This document shows, piece after piece, positions 8,273 to 16,371 of a stretch of DNA of 64,000 nt. The translations under genes and the position numbers were made by a program. Below the pieces are notes generated by a model. It did no database searches. It saw only the letters and a program-made list of their open reading frames with translations, and was not told the origin of the DNA. The stretch comes from Arthrobacter sp. H35-D1 (GTDB lineage: Bacteria; Actinomycetota; Actinomycetes; Actinomycetales; Micrococcaceae). Location of the stretch: contig NZ_JASISP010000010.1 of the NCBI RefSeq assembly GCF_030063185.1, positions 1 through 64,000 on the forward strand, read 5' to 3'. Positions within the stretch are counted from its first letter, which is position 1. Every line of letters begins with the position of its first letter.

Positions 8273-8995
8273 GTGCGGGCTTTGGAATGGACGGCACCCC
8301 ATGGTTTCTCAATCCGCGCGGCCGGACAGGGAGAGATCGCCGAGTTCAAGCGGCTTGTTAAGGCAATGAACGTTCCTTTTGAGCCGACTGAAGCCGAAAT
8401 CGAGGACGGATCAACCGGTGCTTTCCTTCGGGCCGCTTTCCTCGATGGCAAACGCATGGCAGTGCTCGAAGCAGCAAGCCGGGTATTAGTCGACAGTGAC
8501 TCCTATCGATCCTTTTATGCAGGTGTTTCCCTGGCACTTGTGGCGGTCGACAGTTCAAGCCGCGTTGTAGGGTTGCTCCAAGCCATACCTCCAGGACAAG
8601 TCATCAATGGCCTGCTTGAGAGCGGGTGGCCGCTACAAGACTCGATTCCGCTGGGCATCAAGGTCGCAAAAGTGTCAGCCCTTTGGGTGGACGAGGAGGC
8701 TCGCCGAGCGGGCTTGGGCTCAGCCTTGCTGGACAGCTGTTGCGACGTATACTTCGCGGCTGGCTTCAGCCTCGTCTACGGCAATTTTCGTCTATCCTCT
8801 CCGATCGATCTCGAGAGCTTCTACGGCGCCACAGGATTTCGGATTCTGCCTCCGGGGGATCGTATCCCCGTGGGAACAGGACAAGGCCGCATCGTGGACA
8901 TAGGTACGGAACCGGACCAGAAAATCTTTTACATGACTCGCGGGAATTGGGCGAAGCTCGACCGTTCAAAGCCGAAGTTAGACGAGCCGATCTGA
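8273..8995 (+). CDS. GNAT-family N-acetyltransferase
   Basis: The product has 240 residues with a GCN5-type acetyltransferase core in its C-terminal half: beta-4 VSALWVDEEAR, then the acetyl-CoA pyrophosphate loop RRAGLGSALLDSC and SFYGATGFRIL. GTG at 8,273 is chosen because AGGAGG ends four bases upstream. A TTG at 8,240 in the same frame has no such site. The N-terminal 110 residues are less typical. The substrate (amine, antibiotic or protein) cannot be read from the sequence. It is intact and alone, likely island cargo. Confidence 0.75.
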   Translation: MRALEWTAPHGFSIRAAGQGEIAEFKRLVKAMNVPFEPTEAEIEDGSTGAFLRAAFLDGKRMAVLEAASRVLVDSDSYRSFYAGVSLALVAVDSSSRVVGLLQAIPPGQVINGLLESGWPLQDSIPLGIKVAKVSALWVDEEARRAGLGSALLDSCCDVYFAAGFSLVYGNFRLSSPIDLESFYGATGFRILPPGDRIPVGTGQGRIVDIGTEPDQKIFYMTRGNWAKLDRSKPKLDEPI

Positions 8996-9325
8996 TTCAC
9001 CTGCAGCAGCACGAGAAGACTTTCCTCCAATTCGTCACACTTAAGTGGAGTCAGAATCCTCTGGCTTTTCCATCCGGAAGGATCCCCAGATGTCCGTCCT
9101 TTCCAGCACTGAGCTAAGCCCTATTGCCGGTTTCGCTGTCATCTGCGGTTAGCCCGGATTTTGCATGGTGGCTGGTTTGGCTGCGCGATCAGCATTTGAT
9201 TTCTAGCGGCGCTGTGTTTGTTGTTTGGGGCGTGCGTTCGGGGCCTGTTGTCGCTGGCTGGGCGCCGGTGTCCACGGTGTCCGAGGTGTCGTTCGGGATG
9301 ATCGAAGGGGCCGGCCGTGTGGTTC

Positions 9326-9556
9326 TCAGGCCAGCAATGATGACTGTTTTCGGCGGGTTTTCTTCAGCTCCGTGATGGTTGCCAGTAGCGTGGTGATCGT
9401 GCCGGCTTCGGGCGCTTGGTCGGGGATGAGTAGCCAGGTGCGGCGCGCCCGGGTGATGAGTTTTCCCGCGGTGGCGAAGAGCCGGTATCACCACCGTTTC
9501 ATATCCCAACCCCGCGCAGCGTGTCCGTTGGGCAGTGCGGCGAGTTGCAGCCATTA
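9326..9556 (-). pseudogene. C-terminal fragment of a transposase (IS1380-like)
   Basis: Minus-strand translation gives LQLAALPNGHAARGWDMKRW, an in-frame TGA, then YRLFATAGKLITRARRTWLL and a short Lys/Arg-rich end before TGA at 9,326. The RLFATAGKLI-RAR-TW pattern resembles the C-terminus of IS1380-type DDE transposases; the family call is tentative. The catalytic part is absent and a nonsense codon replaces a probable Trp. The flanks 8,996-9,325 and 9,557-9,702 hold no gene I can support. Confidence 0.45.
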
Positions 9557-10465
9557 TGTAGTGCCCGCGGTTATGCAGAAAAGGGTCACCGAGGGGTTAC
9601 CGGTCCGGCTCGTTGTCTGTTCTTCCCTTTCGTGGCTACTTTCCTGCTTTCTACATAAGAACCCGAGGCGCATGCTGGTCTTCCCAACGAGGGAAGGTGA
9701 GCATGATGGTGAACCATTCACCGGGGCCCATAGGCGGTCCCCTTTCGACCTACGTACAGGGTTTCGTGAGGCCCTGCACGATCTAGGGTATGCCGAGTCG
9801 AGAATCTGCCAGCTGACGGCCTTGGTAAGGCGTTTGGACCGATGGCTCCAGCACAAGGGGCTGGACGTTGCGTCGCTGGATGACCACGAACTGCAATTGT
9901 TCCTTGACGCCCTGAGCGCAGAGACTCAGGGACCTCACCCAACAGCGGCTTCGTTCACCTTCTTACTGGAGTATTTGCGCACTGTTGGTGCAACCCCGTG
10001 GCTCGCGGCTGACAAGGAACCGGAGAGCCTAGAGGAAACTATTATCGATGGTTTTGGGCGCTATCTCCGTATTGAACGGAGGCTCGGTACCCAGTCTGTC
10101 ACCGGCTATGGGAAGACGGCAGGTTCTTTCATGCAGTGGTTGGAAAGGTCTGCCAAGACACTGCAGTCGATGGACGCTTCAGATGTCATTACCTTTGCCA
10201 CAAGCTTCTACAGTGCCGAGCAAAGCCTCCACGCGAAAAAAGTGCTGACGGGGCTGCGGTCATTCCTACGGTGGGCATATTTGGAAAACCTGACGGAGCG
10301 AATTTGGGTGGAGGTAGTTCCCTCTGCTGCGAGCCATGGCGCAAACCTGCCAAAGGGGTTCAAGCAAAAGGAAGTCAACGCATTGCTGGCAACATGCGAC
10401 CGCGAGACCGTGACGGGGCTGAGGAACTACGCAATGTTGGTTCTTATGAGCAGGCTGGGGTTACG

Positions 10466-10916
10466 TGTCAGCGGCCATGAGAAAGTGCCCATACGCGGCC
10501 AACAGGAGAGCCACGATTCGATGGCCGTCAGTGGGCTCGTAACTCGCCATTCCGGCGCCAAAATCTCGATTTTGCATTGTCTGCGGGGACTGACAAAAAA
10601 TCGTCTTGGCGATACAGCTACGGCATCCCTCTACGGCATGGGCCAGGAAGACGCCCTTGGGCCTCCGATCCGTGCATTCCCGTGCCATCGGCGATCCTCT
10701 GGACGTTCAGGAGCATGCGGCAGGTCCTCGACGCAATGGTCGCCAAGCGATTCTCGTCCTGCATGAGCGACGGCGTATCGATAGTTGTTTTTTGGGTACA
10801 TTGACGGCGAAACAGGAGCGATGTGCCTGGCCGCCAGCGGGCACGCTTCGTGGCCGTCCAGCGCCTTTCTTGAATCCTATTGGCCGCCAGTGGGCACTTT
10901 CTCATGGCCGCTAACA
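10466..10916. mobile_element. 451-bp MITE-like element with IS21-type ends
   Basis: The element starts TGTCAGCGGCCATGAG and ends with the inverted form (CTCATGGCCGCTAACA). The outer 22 bases of both ends share GCGGCCATGAGAAAGTGCCC. A second, diverged repeat (GCGGGCACGCTTCGTGGCC) lies at about 10,838, as in the multiple terminal repeats of IS21-family elements. A six-base target duplication GTTACG is present at 10,460-10,465 and 10,917-10,922. It is far too short for istA and istB, so it would have to be moved in trans. Its centre has open frames but none I recognise. Confidence 0.85.
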
Positions 10917-11001
10917 GTTACGAGCCGGCGAAGTGTCGGCCTTGCGGCTGAAGGACGTGGACTGGCGGTCGGGGGAGATCCTGATCCGTGGCAAGGGACC
11001 C

Positions 11002-13482
11002 CAGGGCTCCGGATATGGCGATTTATTCTATGTAGGAGTGCGCCTTGTTTTTGACGGTGAATCTGAGGACGAGGTCGGTGCCGGGGTAGCGGGTTTTCGT
11101 GGTGGTGAGGTGCTCACACAGTTCGGCGGCGGCATCGGTTTTTGCTTGGGTGGGCAGCCGATCGAGGGTGATCGTGAGGAATCCTGGAACGGTGGGGTCG
11201 ATGTCGCCGGACTGATTGAACAATTGCCGCATGAGCGCGTGGGCTTCATTGCCGGCTTTGGCATAGCCGGTGTTGGTGCGGATCTCCCTCGCGATCGTCA
11301 TGGCGGTGTTGTAGGCGGCCATGCGGATCCCGGTATGGATCAACTTGACCTCGGTATCCAGGACTTGCTGGCCGGGGGATAGTTTCCCGAGCATGATTTT
11401 CGCAGGGATCTTCTTATGTGCCTTCTCGGCCGCTAGCAAGTCTTTCTCGGCTTTCCACAACGGCTTCGTGATGGTGTTGTGCATGGTGCTGGTCACCACG
11501 ACCTTCAACTCCTTCGCCCCCACCGGCGGGGTTCGCAGGGCGGCCAAGGCTGCGTCAACCTCTGCGGCAACTTCGGCATGGTGTTTCCTGGCGGTGAGGA
11601 CTTTTTGATACGAGGCATTCTTCGCCGGATTCGGCACCAACCGCTTTGCATCATCGTCACTGCTGGCGTAAGAATCGTGGGAGTCAAGATCGAAGTGCAT
11701 GCGTGCGTAGCGGAATTGGTTTTCCTGCCGCCACCTGTTGCCCATACGCCATACCGCTTCCCCGGCGGGCAGTGTGCGGTTGGTGGTGAGGATGTGGATC
11801 TGCCGTGTTCCACCGCCCTTGCCCTTGGCGGGAACGATACGGCTGAGCTGGCGCATCGGGTACATTTCCCCGGTTTTCTTCGTCGTGGGCAGTACCAGGT
11901 CAACGATCGTGTCCGCGACCGACCAGGTCTTCTCTTCGCCGTGCTCATCACTATGGGAGACCTCGGTGAACTTTGACTCATCAATGTCGGCGGTGGTGCC
12001 TTTGCGCCAGGTGAGCACATCGAAACCATTCTCATCCATGTGCTTGAACAAGGCCGGTGACCAGCCACCACGATCGAAGCCGACGAGGACACGCCGCTCG
12101 TCCCCCACCGCTTTGCGTAGTTCAGGCAGCAGGTTACGGAGTTCACCGGCTAGGGACGCCCCGGGCTCGGCCATGACCACGAACACGGGGGAACCGTGGG
12201 CGTCGGTGACCCAGGTTTCCTCCGTCGCCGGGACCGGGAACTTCAACCGGGTGGAGTAGAGCTTGCCGATCTTTTTCGTACCCTGGTACGCGCGCACGTG
12301 CCCGTCCACGTAGAGGATCGCGGCAAGGTTCTCACCGTTCGGGCCGGTACCGTTGAGGTGGTGGGCGGCCAAGGCTGAGATCAGCTCTTGGGCTTTGCTG
12401 GTAGCGGCGAGTTGGTTGATCCGGCGGCGGATTGTTTTTACTTCAGGGGTGCGATCCAGCCCCAACACCCGCCCGAGTTCTTCCGGGTTGAACCGGGTCG
12501 CGCCCTCGGCCCGTGTTTCTCCGGCCAACGCCCGCACCACCGCATCAATCAGGATGGCATTCAGCCCGTAGAAACCATCCGGTAAAGCACCAAAGACGTC
12601 TTTCGAACACGTCAGCAGGCCTGTGGTTTCCAACGCGGGCATCGCCAGAAACAACCCGGCATAAGGGACTTTCGCGGCAGGTGCGAACACCGGGGCAGCC
12701 TCTGCCAGCAGCCCGGCCCTCGCTGCCGAACGTTCCCCCGCACGCGGCACGGCCACAGGCAGTATCGGCAGCTCCGGCTGCATCGGTGCCGGCCCTTGTT
12801 CGCTGACCGGCGCCGGCGCGGAGAACTCGGGCAACGCTTGGGGGCCCTGTATATTCGTCGCAGCCTCGACGGTGACCGGCTTCGGGACTGCGACTGTTTT
12901 CAGGGCACGGCGAACACTGAATTCAGACACGCCCACCGCGGCGCCGACTGCTCGCAGAGAAAGTCCCATTGCCCGTAGTTCCGTGATCCGTTCCACGACG
13001 TCCTCACCGAGGCGGGACGGTCCCTTCGGACCCATGGCTTCCGGAACCAGTCCCGCAATCCCGGTCGTCTCCAGCACCTGGCGCCACCGCCATAACGTCA
13101 CCGCGTCCACCCCGAACCCGGTGGCAATCTGTGCGACCGTGGCGGCCTGGATCCCAACCAACGTCGCGGCAGCAAAACGACGGGTGGCAGCATCACCAAC
13201 ATCCCAAACGTAGGCGAGCTGGCCATGAATGAATACCCGACCGCCTTCGGCGTTCTCCACCAGCGACGCCGAGCCGCCCAAGGACACGACACCGGCCGCC
13301 ATGGGCACCGGAAGTGGAGGCTGCGAAGTCATTATGACCATCACTCGAGACCCAACGCAAGAAATTTATCCATACAATTATTATATCGCAAACAAGACAA
13401 AATTAACAGTTCTCACGCCACCAAAAACACCGGAAAATCAACGAACTGCCAAACCCATCATCCTGCTATGACCGGAGCCCTG
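11002..13482 (-). mobile_element. Insertion sequence, 2,481 bp, with 773-aa transposase
   Basis: The ends are perfect 11-bp inverted repeats, CAGGGCTCCGG at 11,002-11,012 and CCGGAGCCCTG at 13,472-13,482. A five-base target duplication GACCC flanks them (10,997-11,001 and 13,483-13,487). It sits in the catalytic domain of the integrase gene. A single intact transposase gene fills most of it. The 13,345-13,471 end is A/T-rich compared with the rest and may hold the promoter. The IS family is not certain. Confidence 0.9.
11023..13344 (-). CDS. Large DDE transposase of the 2.5-kb IS
   Basis: The 773-residue protein begins with a helix-turn-helix region (residues 65-150, including IATGFGVDAVTLWRWR and a second SLRAVGAAVGVSEFSVRRAL). 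A Pro/Ala-rich linker leads to a catalytic domain with Asp in LYVDGHVRAY (about 345), Asp in VGFDRGGWSP (about 423) and Glu in WRQENQFRYARMH (about 538), a DDE arrangement like IS4-type enzymes. It is about twice the size of common IS4 transposases. The frame is intact and the element may still be active. The stop codon lies only 21 bases from the IS end. An upstream second Met (13,332) is an equally good start. Confidence 0.85.
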   Translation of the reverse strand: MMVIMTSQPPLPVPMAAGVVSLGGSASLVENAEGGRVFIHGQLAYVWDVGDAATRRFAAATLVGIQAATVAQIATGFGVDAVTLWRWRQVLETTGIAGLVPEAMGPKGPSRLGEDVVERITELRAMGLSLRAVGAAVGVSEFSVRRALKTVAVPKPVTVEAATNIQGPQALPEFSAPAPVSEQGPAPMQPELPILPVAVPRAGERSAARAGLLAEAAPVFAPAAKVPYAGLFLAMPALETTGLLTCSKDVFGALPDGFYGLNAILIDAVVRALAGETRAEGATRFNPEELGRVLGLDRTPEVKTIRRRINQLAATSKAQELISALAAHHLNGTGPNGENLAAILYVDGHVRAYQGTKKIGKLYSTRLKFPVPATEETWVTDAHGSPVFVVMAEPGASLAGELRNLLPELRKAVGDERRVLVGFDRGGWSPALFKHMDENGFDVLTWRKGTTADIDESKFTEVSHSDEHGEEKTWSVADTIVDLVLPTTKKTGEMYPMRQLSRIVPAKGKGGGTRQIHILTTNRTLPAGEAVWRMGNRWRQENQFRYARMHFDLDSHDSYASSDDDAKRLVPNPAKNASYQKVLTARKHHAEVAAEVDAALAALRTPPVGAKELKVVVTSTMHNTITKPLWKAEKDLLAAEKAHKKIPAKIMLGKLSPGQQVLDTEVKLIHTGIRMAAYNTAMTIAREIRTNTGYAKAGNEAHALMRQLFNQSGDIDPTVPGFLTITLDRLPTQAKTDAAAELCEHLTTTKTRYPGTDLVLRFTVKNKAHSYIE

Positions 13483-14019
13483 GACCCTGCCAAGAGAAAC
13501 TGCCGTCGCCGCACGACGTAGGATCCGCTTTGGCTGATTATCTGCACCAGGGACGTCCTCACGGATGGGGAAACGCCATGTTTTTGAAGCTCTATGCTCC
13601 CTTGAAAAGCCTGACTTCAGGCGACGTTACAAACGTCGTACTGGTCGCTTCAAAGCGCGCCGGAATTCCAGGAGCTTGTGCGCACCGACTACGGCATACT
13701 ACCGGGACGCAGCGCTTACGATCTGGCTCGTCACGGGCCGAGGTCGGGCAAGTCCTGCGTCATCGAAGTCCAGCCAGCACCGCACTGTATGGTTTTATTC
13801 CACGGATGCGGCCCAAATAGCTATCCGACCTACAGCGGCTTCCCCCTCGGAGGTGGTGCCGACCCAGCGGCGATGCCCCTGCACTTCTGTGTCTTCTTCC
13901 ATTCTCGTCAGCATATGCCTTGAAACGGCGGTTGATGTTCAACGCTCTACCGGCTCGCTAGACGCGCGATCCCGTTCCCTTACTACTGAGATCCCTGGTC
14001 AATTCGGGTCCGGAATCGG

Positions 14020-14430
14020 CTATTGGAGGTCATCGCGAAAGTCAATCGATCCATCACGGCTGACACTAAAGGTGAAACCTGATGCATCTCTCCAACTCAG
14101 TACCGGGATTGCATTGTTGCTGCTCCCACGAATGATCCGGGCGTTCTCTCCATCCGTGGCATTCTTCCAAATCCCTTGGAAGGTGTGCGCGATGGTGGCG
14201 TCGAGCCACTTCAACCGAGTAGTTGTGCCTGGCGTCGCATCCCATCGCACCTCCGGTTCAGCCTGCAGAAGTGCCGCGCCAGATATTGCGACATCAAAAA
14301 TTGGACCTGTGCCGACGTTTGCCACCCTGAAACTCCCATATGCAATGTGGACATCTCCTGAATCCATAGTGCTGCCAGAGGACATCCAGCATACCGAAGT
14401 AGCGACGGCAAGGGCCCGTGATCGATTCAT
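14020..14430 (-). CDS. Unidentified 136-aa protein, coupled to a membrane protein
   Basis: The ATG at 14,430 overlaps the TGA of the upstream gene (ATGA), so translation is probably coupled. The N-terminus (MNRSRALAVATSVCWMSSGS) could be a short signal peptide, possibly with a lipid-modified Cys. The rest is beta-rich with a repeated pattern of small residues (YGSFRVANVGTGPIFDVAIS, ASGFTFSVSRDGSIDF). No family is recognised. A longer start at 14,457 exists but lacks support. It lies between the integrase remnant and the tRNA and is island cargo. Confidence 0.5.
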   Translation of the reverse strand: MNRSRALAVATSVCWMSSGSTMDSGDVHIAYGSFRVANVGTGPIFDVAISGAALLQAEPEVRWDATPGTTTRLKWLDATIAHTFQGIWKNATDGENARIIRGSSNNAIPVLSWRDASGFTFSVSRDGSIDFRDDLQ

Positions 14431-14693
14431 TCGATTCTCACTTTTGACCGCCTCCAATCGGGCACGACCGTCACGACGAAAGCCCCAGACCCGGTTCCTA
14501 AAGCCATCACCGATCCCCCTACAAGCGAGATAACTAGTAGTCCATACCAGTGCTTGCGGATTACGGGCTCTTCCGAATGCAGGGTGTAATCGGGGTTGCT
14601 CGGTGATGAATCCGGGCGGGGAGCTCGTTTGGGCGTAGGTGAGGGCCTTGGTAGAGAATCAGATTGTCTACCAAGGCCCTCACCTCTACCCAA
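14427..14693 (-). CDS. Small membrane protein of unknown function
   Basis: The C-terminal 45 residues form one membrane helix (WYGLLVISLVGGSVMALG) followed by a short basic tail ending DWRRSKVRIE. The start is unclear: ATG at 14,693 places the first 40 codons inside a large palindrome (14,563-14,758), and that part (Pro/Arg/Ser-rich) does not look like protein. A later, non-ATG start close to VIRKHWYGLL is possible. It overlaps the next gene by ATGA, so the two form a unit. Confidence 0.45.
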   Translation of the reverse strand: MGRGEGLGRQSDSLPRPSPTPKRAPRPDSSPSNPDYTLHSEEPVIRKHWYGLLVISLVGGSVMALGTGSGAFVVTVVPDWRRSKVRIE

Positions 14694-14758
14694 TCAACGC
14701 TGCACCCGGAATCATCACAGAGCAACCCCGACTACACTCTGCATTCTGAAGAGCCCCT
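14563..14758. repeat. Long imperfect palindrome, about 93-bp arms
   Basis: The left arm (to 14,655) and the right arm (from 14,667) are inverted copies with about 85 % identity by eye. The inner 18 bases are perfect (GGTGAGGGCCTTGGTAGA and its complement) around an 11-base loop. The left arm overlaps the 5' part of the small membrane protein frame; the right arm ends where the third att copy begins. It could form a very long hairpin in DNA or RNA, or be an inverted duplication made at integration. Confidence 0.8.
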
Positions 14759-14844
14759 TAAACGCTTCTGACCTGCGGAGCATAACCGCAGGTCAGAAGG
14801 TGTTTTGGGTGCCCCGGGCGGGAATTGAACCCACGACCAAGAGA
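14756..14844 (-). repeat. att-like copy 3, within the intact tRNA-Arg gene and its flank
   Basis: This is the copy that overlaps the complete tRNA (14,808-14,844 is the tRNA 3' part plus two bases). It aligns over 89 bp to 5,656-5,744. It marks the tRNA-side attachment site of the island. Confidence 0.85.
14768..14796 (-). terminator. Terminator hairpin of tRNA-Arg
   Basis: A perfect 11-base stem, CTGACCTGCGG and CCGCAGGTCAG with a seven-base loop, lies 14 bases past the tRNA 3' end on the minus strand. The T tail is poor. The hairpin is duplicated with the att copy at 5,668-5,696. Confidence 0.65.
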
Positions 14845-14882
14845 TTAGAAGGCTCCTGCTCTATCCGCTGAGCTACCGAGGC
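14810..14882 (-). tRNA. tRNA-Arg(UCU)
   Basis: A 73-base minus-strand cloverleaf: acceptor GCCTCGG with CCGGGGC (one G-T pair), D arm GCTCAGCGGATAGAGC, anticodon loop CTTCTAA with anticodon TCT, variable region, T arm GTGGGTTCAATTCCCGC and discriminator A. CCA is not encoded. It reads rare AGA codons. Its 3' part is the target copied at two positions in the island. Confidence 0.95.
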
Positions 14883-15064
14883 GTGGCCCAAGTAAGGGCC
14901 GCATCTAAAATATCAGGTTTATTGGTTGATCTCCTCCTCCACAGGTTCCCCGGGCCAGATCTCATCCACAATCGCGGTGTTCTCACTGGCAGCAGCGCCC
15001 GGAACGGCGTTTGCTGGAAGCAAGTGAACATCGCCGCAGCTGCGGCCCAGTGAAAGGCAGTGCC

Positions 15065-15721
15065 ATGGCTAACCACGTCAGTATCAGGGGCTTCATGTCC
15101 TCAGAGTTCGAGATGCGCAACACCCCCAATGGTCTTGTCATCGGAAATTTCCGCATGGGTTCCACCGAGCGCCGCAAGGACCCCGTCACCAACGCGTGGG
15201 TCGACGGGCACACCAACTGGTATCACATCAGTGCCTTCCGCTCCCTTGCCCAGAACGCCGTCTCCAGCATTCACAAAGGTGACCGCATCTTGGTCATCGG
15301 AAGGCTGAGTATCAAGACGTTCCTGCGCAAGGACGGCACAACCGGCACCAATGTGGAAATCGAGGCCGACAGCATTGGCCCGGACCTGCAGTTCGGCACC
15401 TCGCACTACACACGCATGGCAAGCGCTCGTCCGGCAGGCCAACCAGGCGATTCGCATGAGACCGGCGATGCCTCTCAAGAGGGGCATCTGTCCGTTGCGG
15501 CCAACCACGGAGAAGTGCCCGAAGATTCCCTGCCCGCGAGTAGCGGCCAAGACGGTGAAGACGGTGATGACGGTGGGGACGACGACAACCTCGACGGCGA
15601 CGCTGCAGCCGTCATGGACAACCGTGAGCACGGTGATCACGACGATGGAGGTGGCCTCCGAGACGGGGAACTCGCCGATCTGGAGACGGGGGAGATATTA
15701 AAGGAAGCTGCACCCTTCTAG
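15065..15721 (+). CDS. ssb: Single-stranded DNA-binding protein
   Basis: A 218-residue protein with the bacterial SSB OB-fold in residues 1-110 (VSIRGFMSSEFEMRNTPNGL, GHTNWYHISAFRSLAQNAV, DRILVIGRLSIKTF). It binds single-stranded DNA during replication and repair. The long tail is Gly/Asp/Glu-rich and ends EILKEAAPF instead of the usual DDDIPF-type tip, so partner binding may differ. ATG at 15,065 is chosen because the OB fold starts there and AAAGG precedes it. It is the first core gene after tRNA-Arg and could be a second SSB of the genome. Confidence 0.9.
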   Translation: MANHVSIRGFMSSEFEMRNTPNGLVIGNFRMGSTERRKDPVTNAWVDGHTNWYHISAFRSLAQNAVSSIHKGDRILVIGRLSIKTFLRKDGTTGTNVEIEADSIGPDLQFGTSHYTRMASARPAGQPGDSHETGDASQEGHLSVAANHGEVPEDSLPASSGQDGEDGDDGGDDDNLDGDAAAVMDNREHGDHDDGGGLRDGELADLETGEILKEAAPF

Positions 15722-15763
15722 TGCGGTGGGGCAATGCTCCGGTGGTCATGGCAGAATGGCGGG

Positions 15764-16279
15764 GTGACTTTGGAAAAGATGACATCCCGCCACCAGCCCG
15801 CATCACGGCACGTGAACGTGCGTGCTGTTGGAGTGTCCGTTTTACTGGCTGCGACCATGGCCCTGGGCGGTTGCGGCTTGCTTCCAGAAGAAACGACCGC
15901 CCCTGTTCCCACAACAGACTCGAGCACCGCAGCTCCTGCCAAGGAAGTCGCAAAGGAAACGGATAAGCCAGCTCAACCGGTGACCGCTGCCGAAGAGTTC
16001 TCCAAGAAACTCACAGGAATCCTCACCACACTGGCCGCCGGCACCAAGGCGCCCAACCGTGAACAAATGAAGGCGGCCATGCTCGACGCCGGGGCTGTCG
16101 AGGAAAAAATTGAGATCTCCATCGACATCACACCAACGGGCCTTGCCGTGGATGCCATCGAGGCGGCGTCACCCGTCGCCGAAGAATGTGTCATCGGCCA
16201 GGTCAGGGACGGCAACGTTGCTGTCACCATCTTGCCGACGCTGGCCTCCGGCCGCTGCTTTGTTGGGGATGCGCACTGA
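15764..16279 (+). CDS. Lipoprotein of unknown function (DUF6993-like)
   Basis: The 171-residue precursor has a lipoprotein signal peptide: basic N-terminus, hydrophobic core VGVSVLLAATMAL and lipobox LGGC, so it should be anchored at the outer face of the membrane. A Thr/Ala/Pro-rich linker leads to an alpha/beta domain with two late cysteines (EECVIGQVRDG and SGRCFVGD) that may pair. The pattern recalls the DUF6993 lipoproteins of Micrococcales, from memory. GTG at 15,764 is preferred; ATG at 15,779 is possible. Confidence 0.65.
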   Translation: MTLEKMTSRHQPASRHVNVRAVGVSVLLAATMALGGCGLLPEETTAPVPTTDSSTAAPAKEVAKETDKPAQPVTAAEEFSKKLTGILTTLAAGTKAPNREQMKAAMLDAGAVEEKIEISIDITPTGLAVDAIEAASPVAEECVIGQVRDGNVAVTILPTLASGRCFVGDAH

Positions 16280-16371
16280 CCCGGTGGCTGGACCGGCATC
16301 GCCATGACGCTTGCCTCACAAATACGTCTGCGAATATGGGTTAAGCCGCTGCACCCACTAACCTTAGGGGT

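Larger units (their letters stand above)
9703..13820 (+). pseudogene. Tyrosine recombinase (integrase), split by two insertions
   Basis: Three blocks encode one recombinase of about 390 residues: 9,703-10,465 (SAM-like core-binding domain, FREALHDLGYAESRICQL...), 10,923-11,001 (AGEVSALRLKDVDWRSGEIL) and 13,488-13,820 (HRLRHTTGTQ and VLRHRSPASTALYGF). Removing the inserts at 10,466-10,916 and 11,002-13,482 with one target duplication each restores LGLRAGEV and GKGPCQEKLP in frame. All catalytic residues would then be present: Arg in LGLRAGE, His/Arg in HRLRH, the third His and Tyr in LYG. A further one-base loss near 9,762 separates a likely N-terminus (GGPLSTYVQGF, ATG 9,703 after GGGAAGG) from the rest. 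It may have integrated the island at tRNA-Arg. Confidence 0.85.

Noticed and set aside
7826-8302. 158-aa minus-strand frame before the acetyltransferase gene
   Set aside because: No ribosome-binding site, no family features, and it overlaps the start of a supported gene.
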